Assembly (NCBI GenBank): GCA_022410635.1
Contig: JAJVDF010000001.1
Location: 11,691,869-11,755,868, forward strand
Direction of reading: 5' to 3'
Source of the DNA: Tretioscincus oriximinensis
Lineage: Eukaryota; Chordata; Lepidosauria; Squamata; Gymnophthalmidae
Length of the DNA stretch: 64,000 nucleotides
Part shown: piece by piece, positions 1 to 10,881 of the stretch
How the letters are laid out: each line of letters starts with the position of its first letter
Numbering within the stretch: position 1 is the stretch's first letter
Translations under genes and position numbers: made by a program
Notes under the pieces: model-generated
Seen by the model: only the letters and a program-made list of their open reading frames with translations
What the model was told of the DNA's origin: nothing
Database searches by the model: none

Positions 1-228
1 CCACGTGCACACACACAAAAAAACCCATACAAATACCCTCCTCCAGCACCATTATCCAATCTGTGGACTCTTTCTCAGGTAAAATAGCAGCTAATAATGA
101 CTAGAGAGGTTCTGCATAACCTAGCAATTACCTCCACAACCTTTACCAAAAGACAAGGATCAACTCCAGCTTTTTATCTCCATCTGGAAAACCACAAATG
201 CTGTCACACACATGCTTTTAAATCATTT
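1..228. other. Unique AT-rich DNA, no gene seen
   Basis: Short CA-rich start, then ordinary AT-rich sequence. The open frame at 97-348 has no recognisable domain and overlaps the foldback element that follows. Confidence 0.5.
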
Positions 229-315
229 TGCATCCTGAAAAACTGGACTAAAATAGAAAAGCCAGACATCTCCTCTGTTTTTTTCTGGTTTTCAGTTCAG
301 TTCTTCAGGACTGTG
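229..315. repeat. Short foldback (palindromic) element, copy 1
   Basis: The left arm begins TCCTGAAAAACTGGACTAAA. The right arm, read as its reverse complement, begins TCCTGAAGAACTGAACTGAA, so the segment can fold into an imperfect hairpin. A related palindrome lies at about 28494-28585. This is probably a small MITE. No clear target duplication was found, so the class is unknown. Confidence 0.45.
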
Positions 316-319
316 GATA

Positions 320-1119
320 GGTATTTGGCTGTGATTCAAGCATTTTGACCAGAAACAATAATGTGAAACACAACCAGATGGGACTTAGCAGTGAGAAATA
401 TTTTCAGGATCTAAAGAAAATCCTGGTGGCAATGAACATTTCTGCCACATTAGCTTTCCTCCTGCAAATGATTTTCATTTATGTTTATGTATTAAAACAT
501 AAAAATACCCCTGGTGAATCCCTTCTAGTCCAGCCTCACACAGTGCCAGCCAGTTGATTCTGGTCATCTCAAGCAGAAGATGAAGGCAACATCTCCACCT
601 GCTCTCAACCTTGTGCATGGGTGAGAAACAAATTGATATTGACAGCAAACTATCCACAGCAGTGTGACCAATTCAACAGAATTGTCAAAGTGCTCATTGC
701 AATGTGAAATGCATCAAAGGCAAGATAGCAGCAGCACCAGACGTGGGATGAGAAATTTCCCCGATTCTTATGGAAACAAGAAGAAATAGAGTTTAAAGCC
801 AACATTGACTGATCATCATAAACTCACAACATGGAGGAAAAAAATGTAACAAAAGAAGCAGGGTGGAAATGAATTGTGGCTTTTGATTAACAAACACAAT
901 TAAAGGAACAAAAACAGCTGTCTTCTTGGCATGCTATTTTGCCCAAGAGTCAGAAAACAAAAGCTAGTCGTCTACAGGCAACAGCTTTATTCCTCTGACT
1001 TAAAAGAGCAAGAAAAATGCCAATAAGGTAATGGGGTTTGCTTGTAGAAACCTAAGAGGGGGCAATTGTATTAAGAGAAAATAAACAGAAATCTATAAGA
1101 TGGAGAATATATATTTATC
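320..1119. other. No recognisable feature
   Basis: About 800 bases of AT-rich sequence with only short stop-bounded frames. I see no repeat relationship to the rest of the window. Confidence 0.5.
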
Positions 1120-1330
1120 ACATTGCAATAGAACCAGATGGGCCCTGCATGAAGCTGATGGGCAGAAGAATTAAGAAAGACATGGGTAAGTGTCTGTTCA
1201 CCTAATATTTATCACATTCGCTACCGGAAGAGGTGGTGATAGAGCCAATCTAAGCTTTAAGAAAGGATCCAACAAATCCTTGAATTAATGACTAGAATGT
1301 ATATCAAGATGCTAACTGAGGTTTGGAGAG
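1120..1330 (+). mobile_element. CR1 LINE 3' fragment
   Basis: A degraded sense-strand copy of the CR1 3' region. It shares the segment reading roughly 'ccctgcatgaagctgatgggcag' in two halves (GAAGCTGATGGGCAGAAG near 1150) with the better copy at 41740-42190. A later 'ggaagaggtggtgatag' stretch is the usual sequence coding the end of ORF2. It is strongly diverged and has no open frame. Confidence 0.6.
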
Positions 1331-1515
1331 ATAGGCAGGATCCCTCTTGTTCCTCATCATAACTACCAACATATTAAAGCCTTCCAACGATAATGCTATA
1401 TGCCAATTCAAGAGAAAACCAATACTCTAGATAATTGACTTTAAAATCCCCAATCTGCTGATTTATATCATTACCTGGTGAGGCAAATGCCAAAGAAATT
1501 CACATTTCAGGTGAA

Positions 1516-1807
1516 GGGACAGTAGCGCAAGAGGTAAAGAGCTTGGTGTTTCCACAGAGATATTAAGTTTGAGGCCTGTGCATTGGCCGAGGAGAGAGGT
1601 GAGCACCTCTCTACTGGCCTCAGCTTCAGCCAACCTAGCTGTTGAAAGCAAAGACATTTGCAAATAGATAAATTGGTGATGCCAAAACGTGGTGGGGAAG
1701 GTAAAATATATATAAACGTTTGGGTGGAAAATAATTTTGTAAGCCACGCTCTTTGCGAGAAAGGCGAGAAATGAAACCTAGATTCTCCTCCTCCTCCTCC
1801 TTTTTTT
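1516..1807 (+). mobile_element. tRNA-headed SINE (family B), sense copy
   Basis: The head near 1522 (TAGCGCAAGAGGTAAAGAGC) looks like a pol III A box and the 'aagtttgaggcctg' stretch like a B box. The body has the GGTGAGCACCT block and a 'ccaacctagctgttgaa' block shared with copies at 9583, 24318 and 26928. The end is 'gtaagccacgctctttgcgag' split by drift, then a (TCC)n tail. This is the only sense copy of the four in the window. SINE-B is named here for convenience. Confidence 0.7.
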
Positions 1808-1809
1808 GA

Positions 1810-2660
1810 CCCTGTCTATATACCGGGTGAACTAGTACTGTTAGAACTTTGAGGGAATCTGCTTCAGTTATGGTTCTGCTTCCCTGTATGGTAATAATGG
1901 AGACCACATATATGGAGCATAACAATATTCTGCTTAATAAGATCTCAAGGAATTTTGCTAACCAGGTTGCTTCCAAGCATTTCAAGCAAAATATGAAGAA
2001 ATTTTCATATACTTTTAACTCCCTGCAAATAATCTTTAGAGACCTCCAGTCTTTCTCTACAACCTGGGCGCAACACCATGGCTGCTTCCACACAGAAGGT
2101 ACTTATCTGCAGGGAATGACATGGAGGCTCTCCCGTCACACAGGATCATGCCTTGCTAGTGATAAGCTTACTGCAAAGTGCTGGAGCTCCACAACTGATT
2201 GCTGGAAAAGTGCAATCCTGCAGCAGAACCATCTGCATGTACCGCAGGGTGTGGTGAGTGGCATGGAGGCTGTCCCTGCAGCCATGGTGAGGAGGCGCAT
2301 GAAGCCGCATAAGACCAGGCACCCAGCTGCCAATCTGGGAGCTTGTATGCAGTGGCTGCCAGGATCCACATGAGTGGCAATGCTGTACTCCTCACAAGGA
2401 GGTTTCTGGCAGTGACGCAACAAAGGAAGTAGATGTGGCAGGGGATTGGCTATAGACTGCGATACCTGCATAATTTGGGCTATAGCTAATTGTGTGGTGG
2501 CAGCCAATGGCTCACTAATTATTTTGGGGAATCTTAATAAGAAGATGTAAGCAAAACCCTTGCCTGCACTCAGTTCTCTGATTGTTTTTGTAACCCAAAG
2601 GCAGTATTTAGGCATCAGTTGTAGTAGACCCTGATATATCTGTCCGCCATAAATCTGCCC
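1810..2660. other. Unassigned region, somewhat GC-richer at 2050-2560
   Basis: Two opposed open frames (1849-2373 on plus, 2136-2615 on minus) cover this stretch, but neither shows a domain, a codon bias or a homologue I recognise. The higher GC content could mark an old, unrecognised LTR or a CpG-poor regulatory stretch. I make no assignment. Confidence 0.4.
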
Positions 2661-2666
2661 AACCTC

Positions 2667-2900
2667 TTAAGAACATAAGAGTAACTCTGCTGGAATAGAT
2701 CAGAGCCTGTGTAGTCTAATGTTTTATATGACACAGTGGCCCATCAGTTGCTTCTGGGCATCTCAAACAAAGCCAAAAACTTTGCCTGTTTTCATTTCTA
2801 TATAAACGGCAAGACTGCTGCAACAATAAAATACCGTGCTCTGCTTCAGACATTTTAAAGAAAATTAACTTCCTGTCATAGACAAATGGCACACTAGGGT
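2667..2900 (-). mobile_element. CR1 LINE 3' end, antisense
   Basis: Begins with 'agaacataagagtaactctg', a diverged form of the antisense CR1 3' terminus (repeated TTCTTATG on the sense strand). It continues through 'gacacagtggcccatcag', the block found in the other antisense copies. It decays after about 2850. Confidence 0.65.
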
Positions 2901-3511
2901 AAAAAGAAACCTGCATATTTTCCCCCCACTTTTGTTGCTTCAAAATGGGAAACTATCTTGTGCTTATACAAATCACGTATGAATTATATCTAAATCAACT
3001 TTCCNCCAGATACTTGGCCAATCATATTTATGTGACTATCATAGGAAAACAACTTGCTTAGCAATGTGTTTTGTTTTGTTTATGTGGTGTGGAAACATTT
3101 TTTTTTACAAGTGTTGGATTAAAATGACACTCCTTTCCTCATGTGCCTGTAGAAAAATCCCTCCAGGATCTTTCAACACCATTGATGGTGCTATCCTTGT
3201 ATATAAGCTGTCAAGATTGGGAAACTGGTGGCACTTTTACTGAAGTTTCACCATCATCCCAGTGGTGTGGCATTTGCACTTGGAGTAACTGATATTGTTT
3301 AGTGTTCATCACCTTCAAGAATCTTCTTGAAAAGGTGATCTACAGGGTAGGTTGTGATGCCATTTGTGTGATAGCCAGCTTGAGGATAGAAACAAGTCCA
3401 TGAGTAGAAGGAGACACAGGTAGACATTTAAAAAATCTTGACAGTAGGAGCAGTCAATCCATTGAACAAAGTTCAAAGTGATAGTAATGTTAATCTGGAA
3501 AAGAATCTCTA

Positions 3512-3612
3512 TCAAGGGCATCTTGTAGCACTTAAGAGACTAACAAGAAAAAGGTAAGCAGCCTGAACTTTTGTAGACAAATCTGTTTCTTTAGATGCTT
3601 TGAGCAGGTTAC
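3512..3612 (-). mobile_element. Penelope-like element 3' end
   Basis: Contains 'cttgtagcacttaagagac' followed by 'taacaagaaaaaggtaagc' and 'cttttgtagacaaatctg'. The same order occurs at the 3' end of the longer copy at 37196-37870 (antisense). Only the terminal 100 bp is recognisable, as expected for a 5'-truncated insertion. Confidence 0.6.
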
Positions 3613-3705
3613 CTCATGGAATAGTGAACTGCATTTCATTGGAAGTCTTCAAGTAGAGCATGAATGACGGTTTCTTAATGTTCTTTTCATTNATTGTTTT
3701 TAATT

Positions 3706-4000
3706 ACTGCACACTCATTCCTACACTGTAGAAACATTTCTGAAGGAAATGTGAATGCTATATTTTTATCTTTCCAAGGTTTACTTTTTGTGTGATATGT
3801 TTTTGCCCAACGATAGTGAGGGACGGCATCCAGATATGTAGAACTCAGAAAGGCTAGAATACAGCCTTCAGACTTCATGGATCATGGAGCAGAAATGTTT
3901 CTGCCTAAGATAGTATGAAAGACAGGAAACATTCCGCTTAGCCAGTAGGTAAAATGGTTTCTAGAAGTCATTCTCTGAAGATTAGGGCAAAATAACCCCT
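3706..4000 (+). repeat. Unclassified dispersed repeat family M, copy 1
   Basis: Begins 'cacactcattcctacactg' and contains 'gtagaactcagaaaggctag', 'ggagcagaaatgtttctgcc' and 'ggaaacattccgcttagcc', ending near 'cattctctgaag'. The same blocks occur in the same order at 6228, 47325 and 60600, partly at 25190 and 23975, and in reverse at 20343. There is no coding capacity and the class is unknown. Confidence 0.6.
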
Positions 4001-4009
4001 GATATCAAC

Positions 4010-4470
4010 AGTGTTCAGGTAATAAACTTTCTGCTCAGCTTTGTGTTTTACTCTTGATTTGAACAGATTTCTTATGCAATGCCTTTTCAACTCTGCAAAA
4101 TCAGATTTCCAATTTTGTATGAATGAGCAACAAGTGTGATGAGGTAACCACAATTGAATAAAATGTTGAATGCATCTTTAAATTGCTTTATTGAAAAATA
4201 TCCAATCGTTTTTCTATTCCAGCTTCCTAAGTCCTATTTTCAAACAACTCTTTTTATTGCTGTTGTTAATCAAGGTTAATTCTGTATAATGCAGTCTGTT
4301 AGGTTGTTGACAAAGACTGAATTTCAGTGATATAATATGCCATTTAACAAGCAATCTACATGGATATAGTGTTTGTTTTAAATGGCATTTCCCATGTCCA
4401 AATCTCAAAACAATTCAACAATTCAATCAAACAATTTTTAACAATGGGCAAAGCCATTCACACTGGAATG
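4010..4470. other. No recognisable feature
   Basis: AT-rich sequence without a recognisable repeat or coding frame. Confidence 0.5.
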
Positions 4471-4474
4471 GCTT

Positions 4475-4940
4475 ACATAAGAACATAAGAACATAAGAAG
4501 AGCCATCCTGGATCAGGCCACAGCCCATCGAGTCCAGCATTCTGTGTCACACAGAGGCCCACCAGATGCACCTGAGCAGCCTGAACAGAGGAAAGCAAAA
4601 TATGCACCTGTTCATGACTCCCTGCAAATGGTATTTCAAGAGTCCTGCCTGTTGCTCCATCCCAGAGGCTACATCCAGACAACTATCTTAGTATCCATTT
4701 ATACCCTTAGTGTCCATAAACCTGTCTAGTCCTGTCTTGAAACTATCCAAGCTGTTAGCTACCACTACCTCTTCAGGAAGTAAATTCCACAGGCCGATGA
4801 CCCTCTGGGTGAAAAAATACTTTCCTTTGTCTGTTCTCCCTTTTCTACCCAACAGTTTCAAGGAGGGCCCTCTGGTCCTTGTGTTGTGTGATAGAGAAAA
4901 CATTTTTTCTCTATTCACCCTGTCGATCCCATGCAAGCAA
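4475..4940 (-). mobile_element. CR1 LINE 3' portion, antisense (well preserved)
   Basis: The left edge is three copies of 'aacataag', which on the sense strand is the tandem octamer tail (TTCTTATG)n that ends CR1 elements. The 3' UTR then follows (to about 4690), then the end of ORF2. Close relatives are at 15990, 21643 and, on the plus strand, 58420. The shared 'gaggaaagcaaaatatgc' block marks them as one subfamily. The copy is 5'-truncated at about 4940, which is typical for CR1. Confidence 0.85.
4688..4936 (-). pseudogene. CR1 ORF2 C-terminus (reverse transcriptase polyprotein tail)
   Basis: An 82-residue open frame encodes the tail of a CR1-type ORF2 protein. Recognisable features are the 'NREKMFSLSHNTRTRG' segment, then a basic stretch, then 'FFTQRVIGLWNLLPEEVV' and 'SFKTGLDRFMD'. 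These match the usual CR1 ending, in which a 'FF..R....WN.LP..VV' motif precedes a final 'F K..LD' helix. The catalytic RT and endonuclease domains are absent because the copy is 5'-truncated. The start methionine is incidental. The frame is intact in this stretch, suggesting a fairly young copy, but it cannot make a functional protein. Confidence 0.8.
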
Positions 4941-4944
4941 CTTT

Positions 4945-6225
4945 GAAATCAATCAGTTGGTACCACAAAAGCACCAAAAGGATGAATATTTCTCGTGCTA
5001 CCATCCCACCAAGGTTAGAGAAAGAGAAATTTATTTCTCGTGTGTAATCTGGTAGATGAGAAAGCACTCATAACTTTCAATGACATAATAAAAGCACCAC
5101 ATCTTCATTGGGTCAAAATTTAAATTCCTGTTGTTTGGACTCTGACTGGTGCTAAGAGCTGAAAGAACAATTAAGAAGAAGAAAAGATTAGTATTGTTGC
5201 TCTGGTTTGTCAAGGGACTTTTTTTAGTGTCTGATTTCAGAGATTGATCTCTGGGAACCTTCTACTGTTGTGGGGGGGAATGATCCTGGCTTTTCTCCCA
5301 GACAGAAGCAAGAAGTGCAAAAACTCTATTCTCTTGTCTTTCTGTCTGTCTGTTCCCCCTCAGTGTGATTGGGTGAAAATATGTGTGGCATGTGGAACAC
5401 ATAAGATTAGAATCTACTCACACATGGAGAAGAATGATCTGACCAAAATAATTCATTGTTATACTGAGAAAACGATTGTAATGCTCCTTTAAATGTTACC
5501 ATCCTTGGACAGCATTATTACAAAATAGAGAATGAGAACTATTGGTTGCACAGGATATTTATGAGCTCATTGCTCAAATGTTCTAATAGTTGCAGTAGCT
5601 ATCAGCACAGTTACATCTGATACTGAAAAGATGGATGTAGGGAAAAAAAAACCTTAATCCCACAACAGTAGATCCAGGGGGACTTTATGAAAGTGATGGG
5701 CGGGAAAGACTGACATTGGGAATTGTTTTCTCATGCAAAAGGTCTATGCTGGTGGCAAGAGCAACCAGCCTGTAGAACATTATCACAACACAGAGAAGCA
5801 GAACCAGTAGTTGGAAGTGGCCAGTTATGAACTCATAACCCCAAAGTTCTAACAGCTTCCAGTGTATTCTAATGGGTCCCAGTGTGTAATAACTTCTGGT
5901 TTATTCCTATAGATAGATTATACCTGACCAGTGGGCTGCTCTTAAGTTCTTACATTCTTAAGGGGCAACTGGTCCCAGAACTAATGAATTCTCAAGGCAG
6001 ATATCATAGTATATTTGTTAATGAGAAAGTTCAGACTCATCTTCAGACCACAAGAGAACAAGGTATAGTATTTCAAACCTCTGTTCTATTTTCAAGAGCC
6101 TTTTCTTACAATGGCTGGGGAATAGTTAAAGACGTTAATAAAAATAGAACATTCCTATTGTTAACTGCTTCACTAATCCCCAATCATTCTTAAACTTACC
6201 TTTCACTTATCTTGTGTGGACTGCA
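4945..6225. other. Mostly unassigned; possible diverged CR1 and local duplication
   Basis: A segment near 5665-5720 ('gaaagtgatgggcgggaaag') resembles the CR1 3' region but is too diverged to be sure. Stretches at about 5510-5610 and 5778-5880 look like diverged direct copies of each other, sharing the order 'cattat.acaa', 'tatgag/aactcat', 'gttctaa.ag'. Nothing else was recognised. Confidence 0.35.
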
Positions 6226-6227
6226 GT

Positions 6228-6500
6228 TCATAATAATCTCCTGCAGGAAATGTGAATGCTGCATTTTAATGTTTCTGTGTTCCACTTGTCACATGTTTTC
6301 ACTCAGTTTCAGTTGGGTAGGGACAGCCAGCCATGTAGAACACAGAAAGGCTAGAGAATGCCTTTGTACTTCCTGATCTTGGGCTGGAGCAGGAATGTTT
6401 CTGTTTGGACTGAGAAAGTTAAGGCAGGAAACAGCTCTAACAGCCAATGAATCAGAATGATTCCCAGAAACCATTCTCTTGAAGAGAAAACCAAAAGCCC
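6228..6500 (+). repeat. Unclassified repeat family M, copy 2
   Basis: Shares 'aaatgtgaatgctgcatttt', 'gtagaacacagaaaggctag', 'gagcaggaatgtttctg' and 'aaccattctcttgaag' in order with the copies at 3706 and 47325. Confidence 0.65.
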
Positions 6501-6504
6501 TATG

Positions 6505-7685
6505 TATCGAGCATTATTTCTGGCACTGAATGTTTTACCTGAGTGATCATTGATTGGTTACTTTCTGCTGCTTTTTTGAATTTTGGACATTCTAGTTTCC
6601 GGTGGACCAGTAGCATACTTTTACGAGAACTATGTGGAGCAAATGTGGTTTAAACTGTCAGGTTTCTATTGGTTTTTCACTACTGGGGCCACAGATGGAG
6701 TGCAAAGCATAGAAAATGATGTCATTGTCTCTGTTTCCATAGTCACAATTTGTGTTGAATTTTAGGCATTATGCAAGGAAGGAATGCTACATATTCAGTG
6801 ATTAGTCCAAGATGGCTGGTTTTGTTTTTAGGTTTTTTTTTAATAATGTTTTATATATTATTCAATATTTTATATATTCTGCCTTGGAATGTCAGGATCC
6901 AAAACAGAATAAAAATGCAAATATGTGACTGAGTAAATAAATAAATAAACTCGATTTTGTAAACTGTTCCTGTTTTGGCAGGACATCAACAATCAACTCA
7001 TTATTCAGGGCTCCGGAAATATACATATTTATCAGATTTCTCTAAATCCTTAGCCAAATCTCAGCACGGAATAATACTGTTTGGAATAATATTGTTTACT
7101 GTCGTTTTGCTATTGTTTTTAGGTCCCATTGACTTAAGTCAAAATGTTAGTGACTTCATGAACATATTGCTATTAAATGTTCTAACATGCAGGGTGCTAA
7201 CGATTTTGCTATTGTTGCGGGTACTCCTGAGTTCTATCCTTTTGGAGAACTTATGTGCTTCGTATGATCTCAACTGCATTTATCTGCTTGGGACACTACT
7301 TTACTACAGGGAAAATGATTGCAAATCTTCTGTAGTTTCATAGATAGCCTTCCCGACTATTTTTAAAGGGTCAGTCACTTCATTTTGAAATACAAGGTCT
7401 ACTATTTCAAGCCAGAGGCAATTAAGACTCGTTGCTGCATATTGCTACTAAGCTCAGTTTTTGTTGCTATTAATGTTTAAAGTTCTAAATGGCTTGAACT
7501 TAATTAACCGAAGGAGTGCCATCTTCCATAAGCACCTGATCTCAAGGAGAGGGCTTTCTTGTGGTGACGAGGTGACAAATTCAGTACAATGATGATAATT
7601 AATTCTATATGTGAATAGAAGTGCGAATTTACCAATTGTTGTAATGTAAAGTGATGCTGGCTGGGAATCAGAAACTATTCCCAAG
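6505..7685. other. Unassigned AT-rich DNA with an A-rich retroposon-like tail
   Basis: At 6840-6955 a 'tttatatattctgccttgga' stretch is followed by an (AAAT)n run (TAAATAAATAAATAAA). This resembles the 3' tail of an L2-like LINE or a SINE, but the body is not recognisable. The 122-aa frame at 6975-7343 is leucine-rich with no identifiable domain. Confidence 0.4.
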
Positions 7686-7689
7686 GAGC

Positions 7690-7985
7690 CCGCAGAAGGG
7701 AGGGTTGTTAAATTGGTATTATAATATGGGCAGTGCACCAGGAAACCATTGTCTCTGTTTGGTGCCTCTCTCAATGGACTGAAGTCTGTGAATATATTCT
7801 CTGCAATTCTCTTTCCAGTCTTCCTCTATAGTAGTAGCAGTTGTTATTCAAGAACTGATGTCCTAGAAGACTGAAACATTCTGAAACATCTAATAATTTG
7901 TGTTTGTTAATCCTCTAATGCAGGGAGCATCTTTTTTTGCGCCATCTCGAGTACTGAACGGCACTATTGATGGAAGGTGGAATAT
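7690..7985 (-). mobile_element. Penelope-like element fragment, antisense
   Basis: Aligns by eye with 37500-37770: 'ggtattataatatgggcagt' corresponds to 'ggtgttataatatgtatagt', then 'ccaggaaaccattgtctc', then 'gaagactgaaacattctg' and 'aatgcagggagcatc' follow in the same order. It covers the 3' UTR start and the end of the GIY-YIG region. The reading frame is broken. Confidence 0.6.
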
Positions 7986-7999
7986 ACTCCATTATATTT

Positions 8000-9360
8000 T
8001 AATATTATGGGTGATGTAATTAAATTCTGCAGTGCTGTTGCCTTAGCAGATATGTGGACAGAGTTGGCATCTGGACTTGTGGCAGGTTCTCACAGTTACA
8101 CCCTTCTCTCTATAAGTAACAGTTTGGGATGCCAGGGCAACATAATTATGCAGAAAACAAGCTCCCTTCTCTGACTGGCCTTGAGGGTTCCTACCACATC
8201 CATCATGCCTTCAGGCCATAATCCTAGAGCCATTCCCTATTTGATATTCTTCCCAGCCTCATAGCTGTATCGGCTGCAAAACACCTTCTTTCTCTTCATA
8301 CAATTTACATTTTTCATTCAATTATGCCTGATGATAATCTTACTATAATCTCCAATTTCTTGGCATGTATGTACTGTGGTTGGGAGCGGGCGTTTGGGAT
8401 GGGGCAGGCAGATGGATTCCCATTTGTTTTTCCTCCACTTTATCAGGCACTGCAGCTATCAGATTAAGTGATAAGGGTGGGACTAATAATAAAAAATACA
8501 ATATAATGTAATGAAAGGAATGTAGATCTAATCCCTTTGCCTGACTGCATTCATCCGTCGCTATGCTTTTGGTCCCATTATTATGTGCGGTTTTCCCCCT
8601 GTTGCTGCTGCCTTTGACTTAGCCTCATCTTTCCAAGGAGGCGAAGGGATTTGTCAAGATTATCGTATTATGCTGTGCTCTGCAGCACTAGCTCCTGGGC
8701 ACCTTTAATTACAAAAGCCCCATCACTGACTGTGGGTTTGTGTATGCAAGCAAGCAACAGTAAAGCCCAACAAACATACTATTAAGAAACACAAAGACCT
8801 GGCGATTCCTCCAGTACCAGCTACTTATTGCTAAGTTCTTCCTGAAACATTTTATTTTTGTTTTTATAGAGAAAAACACTGAGAAATAATCACTGGTGGC
8901 ATTATGGGTCTTTTTGGCCTTTGTTTCAGGGTGCCTCATGGTCCTCTTTCAGGGCTTCAATGATCCTCATGGTATTTTGGGTGAGGGAGCTCCCACTGTT
9001 GGTGTATTTCATCTGCTTAAGATGAACCATGACACAGAACATAAGGTTCTTAATTTGGATCACCAACAGTCCTTGAAATTGAGGGACATAAGTGTGTTAG
9101 TGGACCCTGGTCTGGCAGGATTTATTTATTTTATTTTATTTTTAAAAGTAATTTTTATTGAGTATTTACAACATGTACTACATCCCACCCACCCCTTTGT
9201 GGGCAAAGAGTAGAGTTCCTTGAATATCTTTTCTTATATTAACTTTAGCTCTGAGTTCATGGCGATTGTACGGGTCAGAATCCTATTTCTATCGCTACCA
9301 ATACCAACTGCGACGCAAATGAATATAAACTATAGGACAATTTCATAACTGCATATATAA
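8000..9360. other. No gene seen; possible LINE 3' end at 9121-9210
   Basis: Mostly featureless. At about 9121 a T-rich run ('ttttattttatttttaaaag') followed by 'tttttattgagtatttacaa' looks like the antisense poly-A end of a LINE copy. The body is too diverged to name. Confidence 0.35.
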
Positions 9361-9363
9361 TCT

Positions 9364-9580
9364 CCCAGTTCGATTCTCCACTCCTCCATGAAAGCCAGCT
9401 GAGTGAGCTTGGGCCAATCACAGTTCTTTAGAACTCTCTCAGCCCCACATACTTTACAGGGTGTCTGTTGTGGAGAAAGCAACAAAAGCTATGTACACCC
9501 CCTATGGTTAGCCGCCCTGAGACCTTCGGGTATAGAGCGGGATACAAGTACAAATAAATAAATAAATGAATAAATAAAAG
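9364..9580 (+). mobile_element. tRNA-derived squamate SINE (family A), 5'-truncated
   Basis: Starts at the B box (CAGTTCGATTCTCCACTCC) and continues through 'cttgggccaatcacag', 'ctctctcagccccacat' and 'cagggtgtctgttgtgg' to 'agccgccctgagacc', ending in an (AAAT)n tail at 9555-9580. The A-box half of the tRNA head is missing. This is the organisation of the Sauria/ACA-type SINEs known from lizards. Full-length antisense copies are at 39792 and 52150. Confidence 0.8.
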
Positions 9581-9868
9581 AAGAAGAGGGACTGGGTTCT
9601 TATACCCCACTTTTCTCACCTTTCAAAGGGACTCATAGCGGCTTACAAGGGTATTTTGCCCGAAGGCTTACATTCTATCTTCTGTGGTGGTTCCCATTTA
9701 TCTACTTGCAGTCAGTTTCCAATTTCTTGCAATTCTTGCTTTTGAATAACTGGGTTGGCTAGGGGTACAGGCTAGGAGAAGGTGCTCACCTCTCCCCATG
9801 GCCGACACAGGGCTTCGAAACCCGATTTCCCAGATGAGAGACTGTTTCCTTAGCAACTGAGGGATTAA
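9581..9868 (-). mobile_element. tRNA-headed SINE (family B), antisense copy
   Basis: Abuts the tail of the preceding SINE. It reads (AAG)n, 'ggttcttataccccactttt', 'gcggcttacaaggg', the AAGGTGCTCACCT block, then the head with 'gcttcgaaacccgatttccc', whose complement is a B-box-like GGTTTCGAAGC. It ends with 'cttagcaactgag', the complement of an A box. Confidence 0.75.
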
Positions 9869-10038
9869 GATCCATATTGATTTGCTGGTGCAATGAATAT
9901 ATACCACTGCAGCTCTAGTGCACTACAAGAGTGTACTTCTAAGGGTACTTTATATGGATATTCTTGGGCCCAGGGAGCATTCATTCCATTGTAAGTGCTC
10001 ATTCGAGCACTATATAATGGCAAATCTACCTTGGTGTG

Positions 10039-10876
10039 TGTGGCGACCCCTACCTGAGGGCCCTACTATTTGATGACCCTCACAGTCAGGGGTGCCACAA
10101 TATCCCCCCTTTTGCCCAAGCCAGCACCCACGACTGCTTGGAGCAACAGTACTATCCTCCGGCCTACNGATGACCCTCACAGTCAGGGGTGCCACAATAT
10201 CCCCCCTTTTGCCCAAGCCAGCACCCACGACTGCTTGGAGCAACAGTACTATCCTCCGGCCTACACAAGGCCTCAGAGTTTACCTCAGGATGAGGGCTTT
10301 ATTCACAGCCCCCACCAGTAGCGTGCTTAATTTAGTGTTGTTACAGAAACAAAAGAAAGAGAGAGATGTTTGAAATGAAACAAATGACAAGTTTATTATT
10401 TACAAACAAGGAATAGAAGAAAGATTAGAATAATAAANCTTCNGCTTTNATCAAGTAAGCCTGACTCNAGCGCACACACACCAAGCTAGTGCAACATTAG
10501 TTTCCAGATACTTAAAGAGACAGGCCCTGTGTCACTTTATTTGTTCCAGCCCCAAGTCAAGCCTCAGCTTTGACTCCTTCAGGCTTCCATACACTTCCAC
10601 CCCCTCCCTCTGAGGCAGATCAGAAGCGGACCCCTCTGTCCACTTGCTACACCACAAGTCCCTGACAGAAAGGCCTCTAGCCCTGGTCAGCTTCCCTTTT
10701 ATGTGCTGACCAGCCGGCTACTCGAGGCCCCATTGGCTGGCTCCTCCAGCCATGCCCCCTCCCAAACAGGGAACCAGGAAGCCACGCCCCTGCCCAGGCC
10801 TGCTCTTCCCCCCTCCCTCTGGGATATCTGCTAAGTTTATAAAAGAAACACAAACCTCAAAATGGAGGACGCCACA
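10039..10876 (-). mobile_element. Solo LTR of a Gypsy-type retrotransposon
   Basis: On the minus strand the LTR starts TGTGGCGTCC (10876) and ends GGGGTCGCCACA (10039), so it has TG...CA ends and 7-bp terminal inverted repeats (TGTGGCG/CGCCACA). It is flanked by perfect 5-bp duplications GTGTG at 10034-10038 and 10877-10881. No internal region adjoins it, so it is a solo LTR left by recombination. A 96-bp stretch (10072-10167) is repeated after an N at 10168. If that is an assembly artefact, the true length is about 741 bp. The antisense of the 'aataaa' signal ('gtttatta') lies near 10390. Relatives are at 13500 and 53548. Confidence 0.88.
10072..10264. repeat. 96-bp tandem copy separated by a single N
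   Basis: Bases 10072-10167 are repeated, apparently exactly, from 10169. The second copy then continues into the rest of the LTR. A third copy starts at the identical base at 13500, also immediately after an N. Three copies beginning at the same base beside gaps indicate a contig edge, not a biological repeat (inference). Confidence 0.8.
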
Positions 10877-10881
10877 GTGTG

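Noticed and set aside
1849..2615. Opposed open frames of 174 and 159 codons as a gene
   Set aside because: No recognisable domain, no splice context, and frames this long occur by chance on both strands of the same stretch.
5513..5880. Local tandem duplication
   Set aside because: The two stretches are similar in order but diverged too far to establish by eye.
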